A stretch of DNA of 64,000 nt from JALZEG01 sp035942255 (GCA_035942255.1 DASZDG010000103.1:26937-90936), one strand, 5' to 3'; shown: positions 1-8,567, counted from the stretch's first letter. Numbers and translations are program-made. The notes: a model not told the origin generated them from the letters alone.

Positions 1-1
1 C

Positions 2-685
2 AGAGCCGCATTCCTCATGCGGATGGAGTCGGACGAGTTCGACTTCCTCGCGCCCGCGTACGTGCGCGGGTTCCTGAAGTCGTACGCGCGCTACCTGCAG
101 GTCGAGCCCGAGCCGCTGCTCGAGGAGTTCGAGAACCGCTACGGCGGGGGCCGGATCGAGACGTCGCAGATGGTCGCTCTCCAGCGGCGCGAGAAGGCCG
201 TGCCGCGCGAGCGGAGACGGTTGAACAGCTGGGCGGTCGCGGGCGGTGCGGCCGCGGTGATCCTCGTGATCCTGGCGATCGTGGGCGTCGCCACCGCGCC
301 CGACAAGCAGGAGCCGGCGGGGACGTCGCTGAGCGTCGCGACGCCTTCGCCGGAGCCCGAGCCGTCGCTCAGCCCGTCTGCGCCGGCGGAGCCGACGGAC
401 GACCCGGAGGACGTCGTCGCTACCAAGGGCATCGAGCTCGTCGTCGACGCGACGACGGGGGACTCGTGGCTCGAGGTGTACGCCGACGGCAAGTCCGTGC
501 CGCTCTACTACGACACGCTCGCGCACGGGTCGAGCATGACGTTCGAGGCGAACGACGGGATGTTCATCAGGCTCGGCTACCCGGGCAACGTCGAGCTGAC
601 CGTCAACGGGCGGAACGTGGGATCGCCCGGCGGCTCCGACGTGATCGAGCTGACGTTCCCGCAAGACCTCGACGGCCTCATCTAG
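2..685 (+). CDS. RodZ-like cell-shape protein, 5' end outside window
   Basis: Membrane protein of the RodZ family, which links the MreB cytoskeleton to the cell-wall elongation machinery in rods. The reading frame is open from base 2, and its first residues continue the HTH_25 pattern (hydrophobic core, then PAYVRGFLKSYARYL), so the ATG at 17 is internal and the true start lies upstream. In order: the second half of a Cro-like HTH domain, a basic linker, one transmembrane helix (about residues 75-93 from the ATG at 17), a Pro/Ser/Glu-rich linker, and a C-terminal DUF4115 beta domain with the typical DSWLEV and VELTVNGRNVG segments. rimO follows 3 bases after the stop. The family call is firm; the cellular role is inferred from RodZ. 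Confidence 0.85.
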   Translation, partial: RAAFLMRMESDEFDFLAPAYVRGFLKSYARYLQVEPEPLLEEFENRYGGGRIETSQMVALQRREKAVPRERRRLNSWAVAGGAAAVILVILAIVGVATAPDKQEPAGTSLSVATPSPEPEPSLSPSAPAEPTDDPEDVVATKGIELVVDATTGDSWLEVYADGKSVPLYYDTLAHGSSMTFEANDGMFIRLGYPGNVELTVNGRNVGSPGGSDVIELTFPQDLDGLI

Positions 686-688
686 AGG

Positions 689-2038
689 ATGCCGCGCGTA
701 GCGATCGTCACGCTCGGCTGCCCTAAGAACTCGATCGACTCCGAGGGCCTCGGCGGGATGCTCGACGCGGCCGGCCACGCGGTCTCCGACGATCCCTCCT
801 CTGCCGACGTCGTCGTCGTGAACACGTGCGGCTTCATCGACCCCGCGCGGCGCGAGACCGTGCAGGAGGTGCTGGACCTCGCGGAGCTGAAGGAGGACGG
901 GTCGCTGAAGGGCCTCGTGCTTACCGGTTGCCTGGTCGCGCGCTCCGCCGGTGACCTCGCGGACGCGCTCCCCGAGGTGGACGCGCTCGTCGACTTCGCC
1001 GCCTACCCCCGCATCGCGGAGATCGTCGCGGGAGCGGCCGCGGGGTCCCTCGAGCAGCGCGTGTTCGGCGATCCCGGGACGAAGTTCGACCCCGCGTACT
1101 GGGACGCGACGATCGCAGGGGGGCCGCGGCTCCGGTTCGGGCGCGCTCCGTGGGCGTACGTGAAGATCGCGGAAGGCTGCGACCGCGGCTGCACGTTCTG
1201 CGCGATCCCGCTCATGCGCGGCAAGTTCCGCTCGCGTTCGCTCGAGACGATCGTGACCGAGGCGCGCCATCTCGTCGCGGCGGGTGTCACGGAGCTCTCG
1301 CTCGTCAGCCAGGACTCGGTGATGTGGGGTCGCGATTCCGGTGAGGGGTCGTTCTCGGACCTGCTACGGGAGCTCGAGGGGGTCGACGGGCTGCGCCGGA
1401 TGCGCCTCATGTACCTGCACCCGCAGGGCGTGACCGACGAGCTGATCGACACGATGCTCGACTCCGAGGTCGTCGCCTCGTACTTCGACCTCTCGATGCA
1501 GCACGTTTCGCCCGCGGTGCTCAGGGCGATGGGCCGGTGGGGGGGCCGCGAGCGGTTCACGCGGATGATCGACCGGATCAGGGCACTCGACCCGGGGGCC
1601 GCGGTCCGCTCGACGTTCATCCTGGGCTTCCCCGGCGAGACCGACGAGGACGCGGACGAGGTCGTGAGCTTCGTGGGCGAGACCGAGCTCGACTGGGTCG
1701 GGACGTTCACCTACTCGCCGGAGGAGGGGACGCGGTCGTTCGACCTCCCGGGCCGCGTGCCGGAGGCGGTGGCGAGAGAGCGGGCGGAGCGCGTCGCGAC
1801 GGTCGCCGACGCGACGATGGAGGAGCGTGCGCGATCGCTCGTCGGGGCGCGTTTCGAGGTGCTGGCCGAGAGGCTCGACGTCTCGTCCGGGAGATGGACG
1901 GGGCGGTCCCACCGCGAGGCCCCCGAGGTGGACGGCGAGATCGAGTTCACCCCCACGCGGCCGCTGAAGGTCGGCGACTACGTCGACGTCCTGATCACCG
2001 GCAGCGACGGCGCCGACCTGTCGGGCACCCAGGTCTAG
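689..2038 (+). CDS. rimO: Ribosomal protein S12 methylthiotransferase RimO
   Basis: Radical-SAM enzyme that adds a methylthio group to the conserved aspartate of ribosomal protein S12. The N-terminal MTTase domain starts with VTLGCPKNSIDSE; the radical-SAM cluster motif CDRGCTFC supplies Cys164, Cys168 and Cys171; a TRAM domain closes the protein. The opening motif separates RimO from MiaB, which is encoded separately at 12197. Length 449 aa is normal. The ATG lies just after the upstream stop, with GAGG next to it. It is translated with rodZ upstream and pgsA 11 bases downstream. Confidence 0.95.
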   Translation: MPRVAIVTLGCPKNSIDSEGLGGMLDAAGHAVSDDPSSADVVVVNTCGFIDPARRETVQEVLDLAELKEDGSLKGLVLTGCLVARSAGDLADALPEVDALVDFAAYPRIAEIVAGAAAGSLEQRVFGDPGTKFDPAYWDATIAGGPRLRFGRAPWAYVKIAEGCDRGCTFCAIPLMRGKFRSRSLETIVTEARHLVAAGVTELSLVSQDSVMWGRDSGEGSFSDLLRELEGVDGLRRMRLMYLHPQGVTDELIDTMLDSEVVASYFDLSMQHVSPAVLRAMGRWGGRERFTRMIDRIRALDPGAAVRSTFILGFPGETDEDADEVVSFVGETELDWVGTFTYSPEEGTRSFDLPGRVPEAVARERAERVATVADATMEERARSLVGARFEVLAERLDVSSGRWTGRSHREAPEVDGEIEFTPTRPLKVGDYVDVLITGSDGADLSGTQV

Positions 2039-2049
2039 CGGCACGGCCG

Positions 2050-2580
2050 ATGAACCTCCCGAACGCGATCACGGTCGCGCGAGTCGCGCTCGTCCCCGTG
2101 TTCCTCGTCTTCGCCTACGGCGACACCGACTCCGCCGAGCTCACCGCGTGGGCCGTGTTCCTCGTCGCGTCGTTGTCCGACTCGCTCGACGGCTACCTCG
2201 CGCGCAAGCACGGGACGATCACGCGCTTCGGCCAGTTCGTCGACCCCCTCGCCGACAAGATCCTCGTGGGGGCCGCGCTCGTCGTGCTCGTCGCCGACGA
2301 AGGCTTCCCGCTGTGGGCCGCGCTCGTGATCGCGGTACGCGAGCTCGCGGTGCAGGTCCTGAGGATCCGGCGCACGACCGGGGGACGCACGATGCCCGCG
2401 TCGCAGTTCGCCAAGGCGAAGACCGCGACGCAGATCACGATGGTCTCGTGGTGGCTGCTTCCGTGGGACTCGACGAACCCGGGGCACTGGGCGTGGCTCG
2501 TGGCTGCCCTGGTGACGACGATCGCGTCCGGATGGGAGTACTTCGCGCGGGCTCCCGCGCCGGCGCGGGTTAAGACGTGA
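2050..2580 (+). CDS. pgsA: CDP-diacylglycerol-glycerol-3-phosphate 3-phosphatidyltransferase
   Basis: Integral membrane CDP-alcohol phosphatidyltransferase making phosphatidylglycerol-phosphate for anionic phospholipids. The start at 2050 gives MNLPNAITVARV, the normal PgsA N-terminus; the longer open frame to the left overlaps rimO and is not coding. The CDP-alcohol signature D-G-x2-A-R-x8-G-x3-D-x3-D is visible as SLDGYLARKHGTITRFGQFVDPLADK. At 176 aa with several membrane helices it matches the family. Its TGA overlaps the GTG of cinA. Confidence 0.93.
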   Translation: MNLPNAITVARVALVPVFLVFAYGDTDSAELTAWAVFLVASLSDSLDGYLARKHGTITRFGQFVDPLADKILVGAALVVLVADEGFPLWAALVIAVRELAVQVLRIRRTTGGRTMPASQFAKAKTATQITMVSWWLLPWDSTNPGHWAWLVAALVTTIASGWEYFARAPAPARVKT

Positions 2581-3812
2581 GGGCCGAGATCGTCGCGGTC
2601 GGGACAGAGCTGCTGCTCGGCCAGATAGCGAACACGAACGCGCAGGTGATCTCCGAGGCGCTCGCGCGCTCCGGTGTCGACGTCTACTTCCACACGACCG
2701 TCGGCGACAACCTCGGCCGGATGACCGACGTGATAGCGACGGCGCTGGCGCGCTCGGACGCGGTCGTGATCACGGGCGGGATCGGCCCGACGCCCGACGA
2801 CATCACGCGCGAGGGCGTCGCCGCGGCGACGGGGCGCGCCCTCGTCCGAGACGAGCGGCTCGTCGAGGTGATCCGCGGCGTGTTCGAGAAGCTCGGCCGC
2901 CGGTCGATGCCGGACTCGAACCTCAGGCAGGCGGACCTCCCGGAAGGGGCCGAGCCGATAGAGCCCGAGGGGACGGCCCCCGGGTTCGTGCTCGAGCACG
3001 AGGGGACGACGCTGTTCGCGCTTCCCGGCGTCCCGTGGGAGATGCGGGCGATGCTCGACAAGGCGGTGCTGCCGCGTCTGCGCGCGGCCGGTGGCGGCGG
3101 CGCGATCGTGAGCAGCGAGGTCCTCGTCGTGGGCGTCGGTGAGTCGCACGTGAACGAGACGATCTCGGACCTGTGCGACGCGCAGACGAACCCGACGATC
3201 GCCTTCCTCGCGGGCGGGGGCCGCGTGCGCGTCCGGATCACCGCGAAGGCCGCGACCGAGGCGGACGCGCAGACGCTGATCGCGCCGGTCGAGGCGGACG
3301 TACGAGGGCGGCTCGGCGTCAACGCCATAGCGCCCGGGCACGACTCGGTCGCCGCCGAGCTCGGCGCGCTCCTGCGCGAACAAGGAGCGACGCTCGCCGT
3401 GGCGGAGTCGTTGACCGGCGGCGGCATCGGGGCGGAGGTCACGCGGCTCCCGGGCGCGAGCGACTTCTTCCTCGGTTCGCTCGTCGCGTACGCCGACGCC
3501 GCGAAGACGCGCGTCGCCGGGATCGACCCCGCGCTGCTCGAGGAGCACGGCGCCGTGAGCGAGGAGGCCGCCGCCGCTCTCGCTCGCGCTGCCGCCGAAC
3601 GTTTCGGCGCGGACCTCGGCATCTCCGCCACCGGCGTGGCCGGGCCGGCCGAGCAGGAGGGCAAGCCGCCCGGGACGGTCTTCGTCGGCGCGTGGCTGCG
3701 CGGCCGCAGCGAGGTCCGCAAGCCCCGCGCGTACGGCGACCGCGGGCACATCCGCGAGATCTCCGCGACGTGGGCGCTCGACCTCGGGCGGCGGCTCCTG
3801 CGCGAGCGATGA
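2577..3812 (+). CDS. cinA: CinA: MoCF-like domain plus nicotinamide-nucleotide amidohydrolase
   Basis: Two-domain CinA. Residues about 1-170 are the molybdopterin-binding-like (COG1058) domain with AVGTELLLGQIANTN and TGGIGPTPDD. Residues about 255-405 are the PncC-type domain that deamidates NMN to nicotinic acid mononucleotide, with VAESLTGGGIG and ISATGVAGP. Length 411 aa is typical. The GTG start overlaps the pgsA stop, and the stop overlaps the thpR start (ATGA), so translation is coupled. cinA sits next to recA in many actinobacteria; here recA is about 5 kb downstream with the CopC cluster in between. Confidence 0.94.
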   Translation: MRAEIVAVGTELLLGQIANTNAQVISEALARSGVDVYFHTTVGDNLGRMTDVIATALARSDAVVITGGIGPTPDDITREGVAAATGRALVRDERLVEVIRGVFEKLGRRSMPDSNLRQADLPEGAEPIEPEGTAPGFVLEHEGTTLFALPGVPWEMRAMLDKAVLPRLRAAGGGGAIVSSEVLVVGVGESHVNETISDLCDAQTNPTIAFLAGGGRVRVRITAKAATEADAQTLIAPVEADVRGRLGVNAIAPGHDSVAAELGALLREQGATLAVAESLTGGGIGAEVTRLPGASDFFLGSLVAYADAAKTRVAGIDPALLEEHGAVSEEAAAALARAAAERFGADLGISATGVAGPAEQEGKPPGTVFVGAWLRGRSEVRKPRAYGDRGHIREISATWALDLGRRLLRER

Positions 3813-4390
3813 CGGGTGAGAAGCTCCGCCTCTTCACCGCGGTCGTGGTGCCGGAGCCGCAGCTGACGTGGCTGGACGAGGCGGTGGCCGAGCTGAGGCC
3901 GTTGCCCGGCGCGCGCTGGGCGCCCGTCGAGAACCAGCACGTGACGCTGAACTTCCTCGGGTGGGTCCCTGCGGAGGACCTGGAGCGCGTCGTGGAGCGC
4001 GTCGACGCGGTGGCGCCGCTGCATCGCGCGTCGAACGCGGCCCTCGGCGGGCTCGGCGCGTTCCCGCGGGAGCGGCGGGCGCGCGTGCTGTGGGCGGGGA
4101 TCGACGATCCCACCGGCTTGCTGGCGGGGCTCGCGGCGGATCTCGGCGACGAGCTGCGCGCGGTGGGATACGAGCCGGAGGAGCGCGCGTACACGCCGCA
4201 CCTGACGCTCGCGCGCTTCAAGACCCCGCGGTCGCTGACCGGGCTCCTTCCCGCGCTGCCCCCGCCCCCGGGCACGTTCCCGATCGACCGCGTCACGCTG
4301 TTCCGCAGCAGGCTGAGCCCGTCGGGCTCCCGTTACGAAGTCGTGCACGAGGCGTATCTGGGGGCAGACGACGGCGGCGTGTCGCAGTAG
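3809..4390 (+). CDS. thpR: RNA 2',3'-cyclic phosphodiesterase (2H family, ThpR)
   Basis: 2H phosphoesterase of the LigT/ThpR type, 193 aa. The two catalytic HxT motifs are clear: HVTLNF near residue 44 and HLTLARF near residue 131. Start chosen at the ATG overlapping the cinA stop; it gives MTGEKLRLFTAVV, a normal ThpR N-terminus. The physiological substrate of this family is unsettled: it hydrolyses 2',3'-cyclic RNA ends and can ligate 2'-5' tRNA halves in vitro. A second, more distant 2H protein is encoded at 16515. Confidence 0.9.
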   Translation: MTGEKLRLFTAVVVPEPQLTWLDEAVAELRPLPGARWAPVENQHVTLNFLGWVPAEDLERVVERVDAVAPLHRASNAALGGLGAFPRERRARVLWAGIDDPTGLLAGLAADLGDELRAVGYEPEERAYTPHLTLARFKTPRSLTGLLPALPPPPGTFPIDRVTLFRSRLSPSGSRYEVVHEAYLGADDGGVSQ

Positions 4391-4440
4391 GGACGCCGGT
4401 CTGCTATCCCGTAGGTGTGAAGTCCGACAAGAGGAGAGAC

Positions 4441-4977
4441 GTGATCGCCATCAAGGTCGTACCGGTGGCCGCGCTCGCGCTCGCGGTGCTGGCGGGCCCT
4501 GCCGCCGCGCACGGCGACATCCAGGCGACCGATCCCGAGGAGCTGGCGCGCGTCCGGAGGGCGCCGGGGTCGGTCGCGATCACGTTCACGGAGGCCCCCA
4601 CGGCACAGGCCGTGCTGAACGTCCGCGACGGTTGCAGGCGCGACGTCACGCAGGGCATCGAGGTCACCGACGCGACCGCGACCGCTCGTGTCGCCGTTGG
4701 GCAACCGGGGCGGTGGCGCGTCTCGTACCGGGTGATCTCCGCGCTGGACGGGCACGAGACCAAGGGTTTCTACACGTTCACGGTCGCCGGCCGGAAGGAC
4801 TGCACGCCGGACGAGCCGCCGGCCACCGGGACACCCGACGGGGGAGGCACGCGCGCCGTCGAGACGCCCAACGGCGATGACGTGACGGGATCGAGCCCGC
4901 CCGTCGTGCCGATCGCGTTCGGGGCCCTCGCCGTGATCGTGCTCGCGTTCATCGTGAGGCGGTCCGGCACGGGATGA
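4441..4977 (+). CDS. CopC-domain exported protein with C-terminal membrane anchor
   Basis: 178-aa exported protein. Start set at GTG 4441 because AGGAGA lies 5 bases upstream; an in-frame GTG at 4417 is the alternative. A signal peptide (VAALALAVLAGPAAAHG) leaves a mature N-terminal His, the copper ligand typical of CopC. A CopC/YcnJ-like beta domain follows (GSVAITFTEAP, WRVSYRVISALDGHETKGFYTFTV), then a Pro/Gly/Thr-rich linker and a C-terminal helix (PIAFGALAVIVLAFIVRR). Its TGA overlaps the ATG of the next gene. Periplasmic/extracytoplasmic copper binding is inferred from the family; no CopD is fused or adjacent. Confidence 0.8.
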   Translation: MIAIKVVPVAALALAVLAGPAAAHGDIQATDPEELARVRRAPGSVAITFTEAPTAQAVLNVRDGCRRDVTQGIEVTDATATARVAVGQPGRWRVSYRVISALDGHETKGFYTFTVAGRKDCTPDEPPATGTPDGGGTRAVETPNGDDVTGSSPPVVPIAFGALAVIVLAFIVRRSGTG

Positions 4978-6272
4978 TCGACCCCGTCCTCGCGCACGGG
5001 GTCGGGCGCGTCTACGAGTCGCCGATCCCGGCCTACCTGTACGCGGTCGGCGCCGGGCTGACCGTCATGGTGTCGTTCCTGCTGCGGGCGCTGGCGGGCG
5101 ATCGCGCAGCGGTCGAGAAGAACCGGCGCGTCGCAGGGCCCGGCGCCGCCCGCGCGCTCGCGACGGTCCTGAGGATCGCCGCCCTCGTCTTCCTCGCGTT
5201 GCTCGTTGCGTCTGCAGTGCTCGAGCGACAGCGCGGGCTGACGCTCGCGCCGCTGCTCTTCTGGGTCGGTCTCGTAGTCGGCATGACGACGCTCTGCCTG
5301 TTGCTCGGCCACGCGTGGGAGGCCGCGGACCCGTGGAGCACGCTCGAGGGCTTCTACCGGATCGAGGACCCCGAGACCGAGACGCTCGAGCCGCCGTGGT
5401 GGCTCGGCCCCCTGCTCCTCTACGCGCTCTTCTGGTTCGAGCTCGTCTCCGGCGTGGGCTTCGAGTCCGCCGGCGTCCTGGGGGCGGTCGTCGTCTACTC
5501 CGTCCTCGTCTTCACGGTCCGCCACCGGTTCGGCGAACGGTGGGGGCTGGTCGACCCCCTGTCGATCGTCTTCGGCTTCGCGTCGGCGACGTCGCCCCTC
5601 GCGTTGCGTGACGACGGCGTCTACTACCGCGGGCTCGGCGGCGTCGACCGCCGCGACCCGATGCCGCGCGCGCTGTTCGCATCGGTGTTCGTGCTCCTCG
5701 CGTCGACGACGCTCGACAACGTCACCGAGACCGTCGGGTGGTCGAGCTTCCTCCGGTCGACGGGGCTCGACGCTCTGTCCGCGGAGCTCGTCGAGTCGCT
5801 CGCGTTCGCCGCGTTCGCGCTGCTGTTCCTCGCACCGTTCCTCGCGTCGGTCGCAGCGGGAGGCGAGAAGGCGCGCGGCAACGCGACGGTGGGGGCCGCG
5901 GCGCGCAGCTTCGGCTGGTCCCTCATCCCGATCGGCGTCGCCTACGTGATCGCGCACAACGTCCCCCTGTTGATCACCGGGGTGCCTCAGCTCCTGCGGG
6001 AGCTGGCCGACCCGTTCGCTCTGGATTGGAACCTGCTGGGGCTGCGCGAGCTGTGGAGCGGGTTCGCGCCGTCGCCGCAGCTCGTCTGGTACCTGGAGAT
6101 CCTGCTGATCGTCGGCGGGCACGTGCTCGGCGTGCTCGTCGCGCACCGGACCGCGGTGCGGATCGCGGGCGACCACGCGGCCGCCGTGCGCAGCCAGTGG
6201 GCACTCACCGCGCTGATGAGCGTCTACACGATCGCCACCCTGTGGCTGCTCGCGCAGCCGCTCGTCGCCTAG
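4974..6272 (+). CDS. Polytopic membrane protein of the CopC cluster
   Basis: 432-aa protein with about ten hydrophobic segments, coupled by ATGA overlap to the upstream CopC-domain gene. The N-terminus MIDPVLAHGVGRVYESPIP is short and not a classical signal. Several His, Glu and Trp residues lie near membrane boundaries (LGHAWEAADPWSTLEGFYR, EPPWWLGPLL). I recall actinobacterial relatives carrying the database label fenitrothion hydrolase, but nothing in the sequence proves a hydrolase. Position between two CopC-like genes suggests copper transport or sensing, replacing CopD; this is inference. Confidence 0.65.
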   Translation: MIDPVLAHGVGRVYESPIPAYLYAVGAGLTVMVSFLLRALAGDRAAVEKNRRVAGPGAARALATVLRIAALVFLALLVASAVLERQRGLTLAPLLFWVGLVVGMTTLCLLLGHAWEAADPWSTLEGFYRIEDPETETLEPPWWLGPLLLYALFWFELVSGVGFESAGVLGAVVVYSVLVFTVRHRFGERWGLVDPLSIVFGFASATSPLALRDDGVYYRGLGGVDRRDPMPRALFASVFVLLASTTLDNVTETVGWSSFLRSTGLDALSAELVESLAFAAFALLFLAPFLASVAAGGEKARGNATVGAAARSFGWSLIPIGVAYVIAHNVPLLITGVPQLLRELADPFALDWNLLGLRELWSGFAPSPQLVWYLEILLIVGGHVLGVLVAHRTAVRIAGDHAAAVRSQWALTALMSVYTIATLWLLAQPLVA

Positions 6273-6281
6273 GAGGCCCCC

Positions 6282-6776
6282 ATGCCGCTCGCGCACACCG
6301 CCGCCTCGGGTGGCCCGAACACCGAGATCCTCCTGCTGGGGCTCGGCATGGTCGTGCTCGCGCTCGTCTTCTTCTTCCAGAAGACGGCGTCACGGCGCGC
6401 GAGCGTCGTCCTGCTCGTCCTCGGTGCGGCCGCGATCACCGGGGCGTTCACGCTCGCGAGCTCGTCCGGCGACGACCACCACGGCGCGGCGATCTCGATC
6501 GCATCGCCCGCGGAGGGCGCCACCGTCGACGCGTCCGAGCCGGTCCCACTGGAGATCGAGCTGGAGGGGGCGTCGCTCGCGTCGGAGTCCACGGACGAGG
6601 ACGCGGGGCACCTCCACGTCTACGTCGACGGCGAGTCGAGGGGCATGCCGGCGACGCTCGACGTCACCGTCGACCTCGAGCCCGGCGAGCACGAGGTCGA
6701 GATCGAGTTCGTGGACGCGGAGCACCGCCCGCTCGACCCGCCGGTGACCGACTCCGTGACCGTTACGGCCGAGTAG
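6282..6776 (+). CDS. Small membrane-anchored protein with an Ig/CopC-like beta domain
   Basis: 164 aa; ATG preceded by AGGAGG with 6-base spacing. Two hydrophobic helices near the N-terminus (TEILLLGLGMVVLALVFFF and a second after residue 40) lead into an extracytoplasmic beta domain with the pattern ISIASPAEGATVDASEPVPLEIE and a closing LEPGEHEVEIEFVDAEHRPL. This resembles the DUF4399/Ig-like domains seen near CopC proteins. It contains His residues (DDHHGAA, GHLHVYV) that could bind metal. Ten bases after the preceding membrane-protein gene, so probably the same operon. Exact function unknown. Confidence 0.65.
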   Translation: MPLAHTAASGGPNTEILLLGLGMVVLALVFFFQKTASRRASVVLLVLGAAAITGAFTLASSSGDDHHGAAISIASPAEGATVDASEPVPLEIELEGASLASESTDEDAGHLHVYVDGESRGMPATLDVTVDLEPGEHEVEIEFVDAEHRPLDPPVTDSVTVTAE

Positions 6777-6889
6777 CCCCCCGGCAGGGTCTCGGGTGCT
6801 CACGGAGTACCTCAACCACATAGGGGCCGCGCCTCGGCTCGGCCGCGCCCGGCGTGCCGTAAGCGTGCCCCGCACGTACCCTGGAGAGG

Positions 6890-7702
6890 ATGGACGCGAT
6901 GATCGGATCGAGAAGCTCGCGGGCGGCCGTGTCGGCCTTGTTCGCCGCGATCCTGGTCCTAGCCGTGGCCCCCGCCGCGTCCGCGCACGCTGCGTACAAG
7001 GACTCGACGCCCGCCGACGGCGCCACGGTGTCCAGCCCTCCGTCCACGATCAACGCCGAGTTCACCGAGCCGATCACGAACAGCTCGTACCTCGAGGTCT
7101 ACGACCCCTGCGGGCAGCGGGTCGACGACGGCAACTCGCAGATCAGCGGCTACGAGATGTCGATCTCGATGTCGGCCGACAAGGCCGGCGAGTACGTCGT
7201 CGAGTTCGCCGCGCAGTCCGTCGACACCCACGTCACGTACGGCAGCTTCTCGTTCACGTCGTCGGGCGGGTCGGCGTGCGCGGGGAGCGAGCCCGAGCAG
7301 CCCACCGGCGGCGGAGGAGGCTCGACGGACGGCGGCGGGGGCTCGTCCGGCGGCGGAGGCGGCTCGTCTTCGGACGGCGGCTCCGGCCCGGCCTCGGCGT
7401 CCGGAGGCGGGAACGGCGGGATGTCGGGAGGCGGCGGAGCGGCCGCATCCGGCCGTCACGCGAAGCACCGGGACCGCGGCGGCAAGAAGGCGGCGGACCG
7501 GCCGGGCCGCGACGCGAAGGACCCGGCGGCGCGCGACGAGCCGGTGGAGTTCGAGCCCACCCGTGGCACCGCCCCCGAGCCGGCACCGGCCGCGTGGGAT
7601 CTCCCGCTCGGGGCGGTCCTGATGGCGCTCGTCCTTTGCGTGATGATCGGCGCGGCCGGAGGAAGGGTCTACGCGGGCATCGTCGCCCCACCGCGGCGGT
7701 GA
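6890..7702 (+). CDS. Second CopC-like exported protein with Gly/Ser linker and C-terminal anchor
   Basis: 270 aa. Signal peptide ending in APAASAHAAYKDS, giving a mature His at the N-terminus as in CopC. The CopC-like beta domain (STPADGATVSSPPSTINAEFTEPI to HVTYGSFSFTS) spans about residues 30-128. A long low-complexity Gly/Ser stretch and a charged Lys/Arg/Asp-rich stretch lead to a C-terminal helix (LGAVLMALVLCVMIGAAGG). ATG 6890 has GGAGAGG close upstream; ATG 6899 is possible. A 113-base gap separates it from the preceding gene, so it may have its own promoter. It overlaps the next gene by GTGA. Confidence 0.78.
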   Translation: MDAMIGSRSSRAAVSALFAAILVLAVAPAASAHAAYKDSTPADGATVSSPPSTINAEFTEPITNSSYLEVYDPCGQRVDDGNSQISGYEMSISMSADKAGEYVVEFAAQSVDTHVTYGSFSFTSSGGSACAGSEPEQPTGGGGGSTDGGGGSSGGGGGSSSDGGSGPASASGGGNGGMSGGGGAAASGRHAKHRDRGGKKAADRPGRDAKDPAARDEPVEFEPTRGTAPEPAPAAWDLPLGAVLMALVLCVMIGAAGGRVYAGIVAPPRR

Positions 7703-8324
7703 GCTCCGCCCCTTCCGAGACCGAGCGTGTCAGGACGATCTGGGATCGCCTCTCGTCCAGCTTCGACCGGCGCGTCGGCTTCTTCGAGCGCGTGCTGTTC
7801 GAAGGGGGCCGCGAGTGGGTCTGCTCGCGGGCGCGCGGCGACACGCTGGAGATCGCCGTCGGCACCGGGCGCAACCTCGCGTTCTACTCGCCCGACGTGA
7901 GGCTGACCGGAATCGAGCTCAGCCCCGCGATGCTCGACGTCGCGCGGGAACGCGCGGCGCGACTGCGGATGGAGCCCGACCTCCGCGTCGGCGACGCGCA
8001 GGCGCTCGAGTTCCCGGACGAGAGCTTCGACACCGTCACGTGCACGATCTCGCTGTGCAGCATCCCGGACGATCGTGCGGCGGTGCGCGAGGTACGGCGC
8101 GTGCTGCGCCCCGGCGGGCGCTTCGTGATGATGGAGCACGTCCGCAGCCCGGTGCTGCCGGTGTACGCGGTGCAGCGTGCGATCGAACGCTGACGGTCAG
8201 GTTCGAGGGCGACCACATGACCCGCGAGCCGCTCGACCACCTGGGGGCGGAGGGGTTCGAGATCGAGGCCGTCGAGCGCCTCAAGTGGGGGATCGTCGAG
8301 CGCATCGCGGCCCGCAAGCCGTAG
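7699..8324 (+). pseudogene. SAM-dependent methyltransferase interrupted by a one-base deletion
   Basis: Class I methyltransferase of the UbiE/Methyltransf_11 type. Motif I is LEIAVGTGRNLAFYS, motif II/III FDTVTCTISLCSIPD, and post-motif RVLRPGGRFVMMEHV. Reading from GTG 7699 stops at 8193 after AVQRAIER. The missing C-terminus (LTVRFEGDH ... EAVERLKWGIVERIAARKP) continues in the next frame to 8324. One extra C near 8188 would restore E-P-L-T-V, as expected for the family, so this is either a recent single-base deletion or a sequencing/assembly error. The start overlaps the upstream CopC-like gene. The substrate is unknown. Confidence 0.75.
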
Positions 8325-8339
8325 CTCCCGTTCTCTCTA

Positions 8340-8361
8340 GCGGGATCGCAAGCGATCCCGC
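8340..8361. terminator. Perfect 10-bp hairpin after the methyltransferase gene
   Basis: GCGGGATCGC, AA, GCGATCCCGC form a perfect 10-bp inverted repeat starting 15 bases after the stop at 8324 and before the recA promoter. There is no U-tract, so it is a hairpin terminator of the type common in high-GC actinobacteria or simply a transcript-end stabiliser. Confidence 0.6.
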
Positions 8362-8472
8362 CCTATGCCTGAGCGGCTCTCCCCTCAGGTTCGTCGCCTT
8401 CGGCGACGGTGGACCCGGTAGAATCACACCCGGGTAACTACGCCGGGGTGATTCGCCGCAAATCCCGGCACC

Positions 8473-8486
8473 CGAACGTGTGTTCG
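8473..8486. promoter_or_regulatory. LexA (SOS) box upstream of recA
   Basis: cGAACgtgtGTTCg is a full match to the Gram-positive/actinobacterial LexA box (GAAC-N4-GTTC, with flanking C and G). It lies about 80 bases before the recA start and just upstream of the core promoter motif at 8494-8516. The same half-sites occur four times upstream of lexA in this window. Confidence 0.9.
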
Positions 8487-8493
8487 GCTATTT

Positions 8494-8516
8494 TTGTCGT
8501 ACCCCATCTCTAGGTT
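8494..8516 (+). promoter_or_regulatory. RecA-NDp/PafBC-type promoter of recA
   Basis: TTGTCGTAC, 8 bases, TAGGTT fits the mycobacterial LexA-independent DNA-damage promoter pattern TTGTCRGTG-N8-TAnnnT recognised through PafBC. Predicted transcription start is near 8522, about 45 bases before the recA GTG. An almost identical element, CTGTCGTAC-N8-TAGCGT, is found at 19269-19291. The match is by eye against the published motif; PafBC itself is not in the window. Confidence 0.7.
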
Positions 8517-8567
8517 CTGCCTCCGCAGGGCCCCGAGGCGGGCCCCACGGCATAAGGAGGCACTCGG

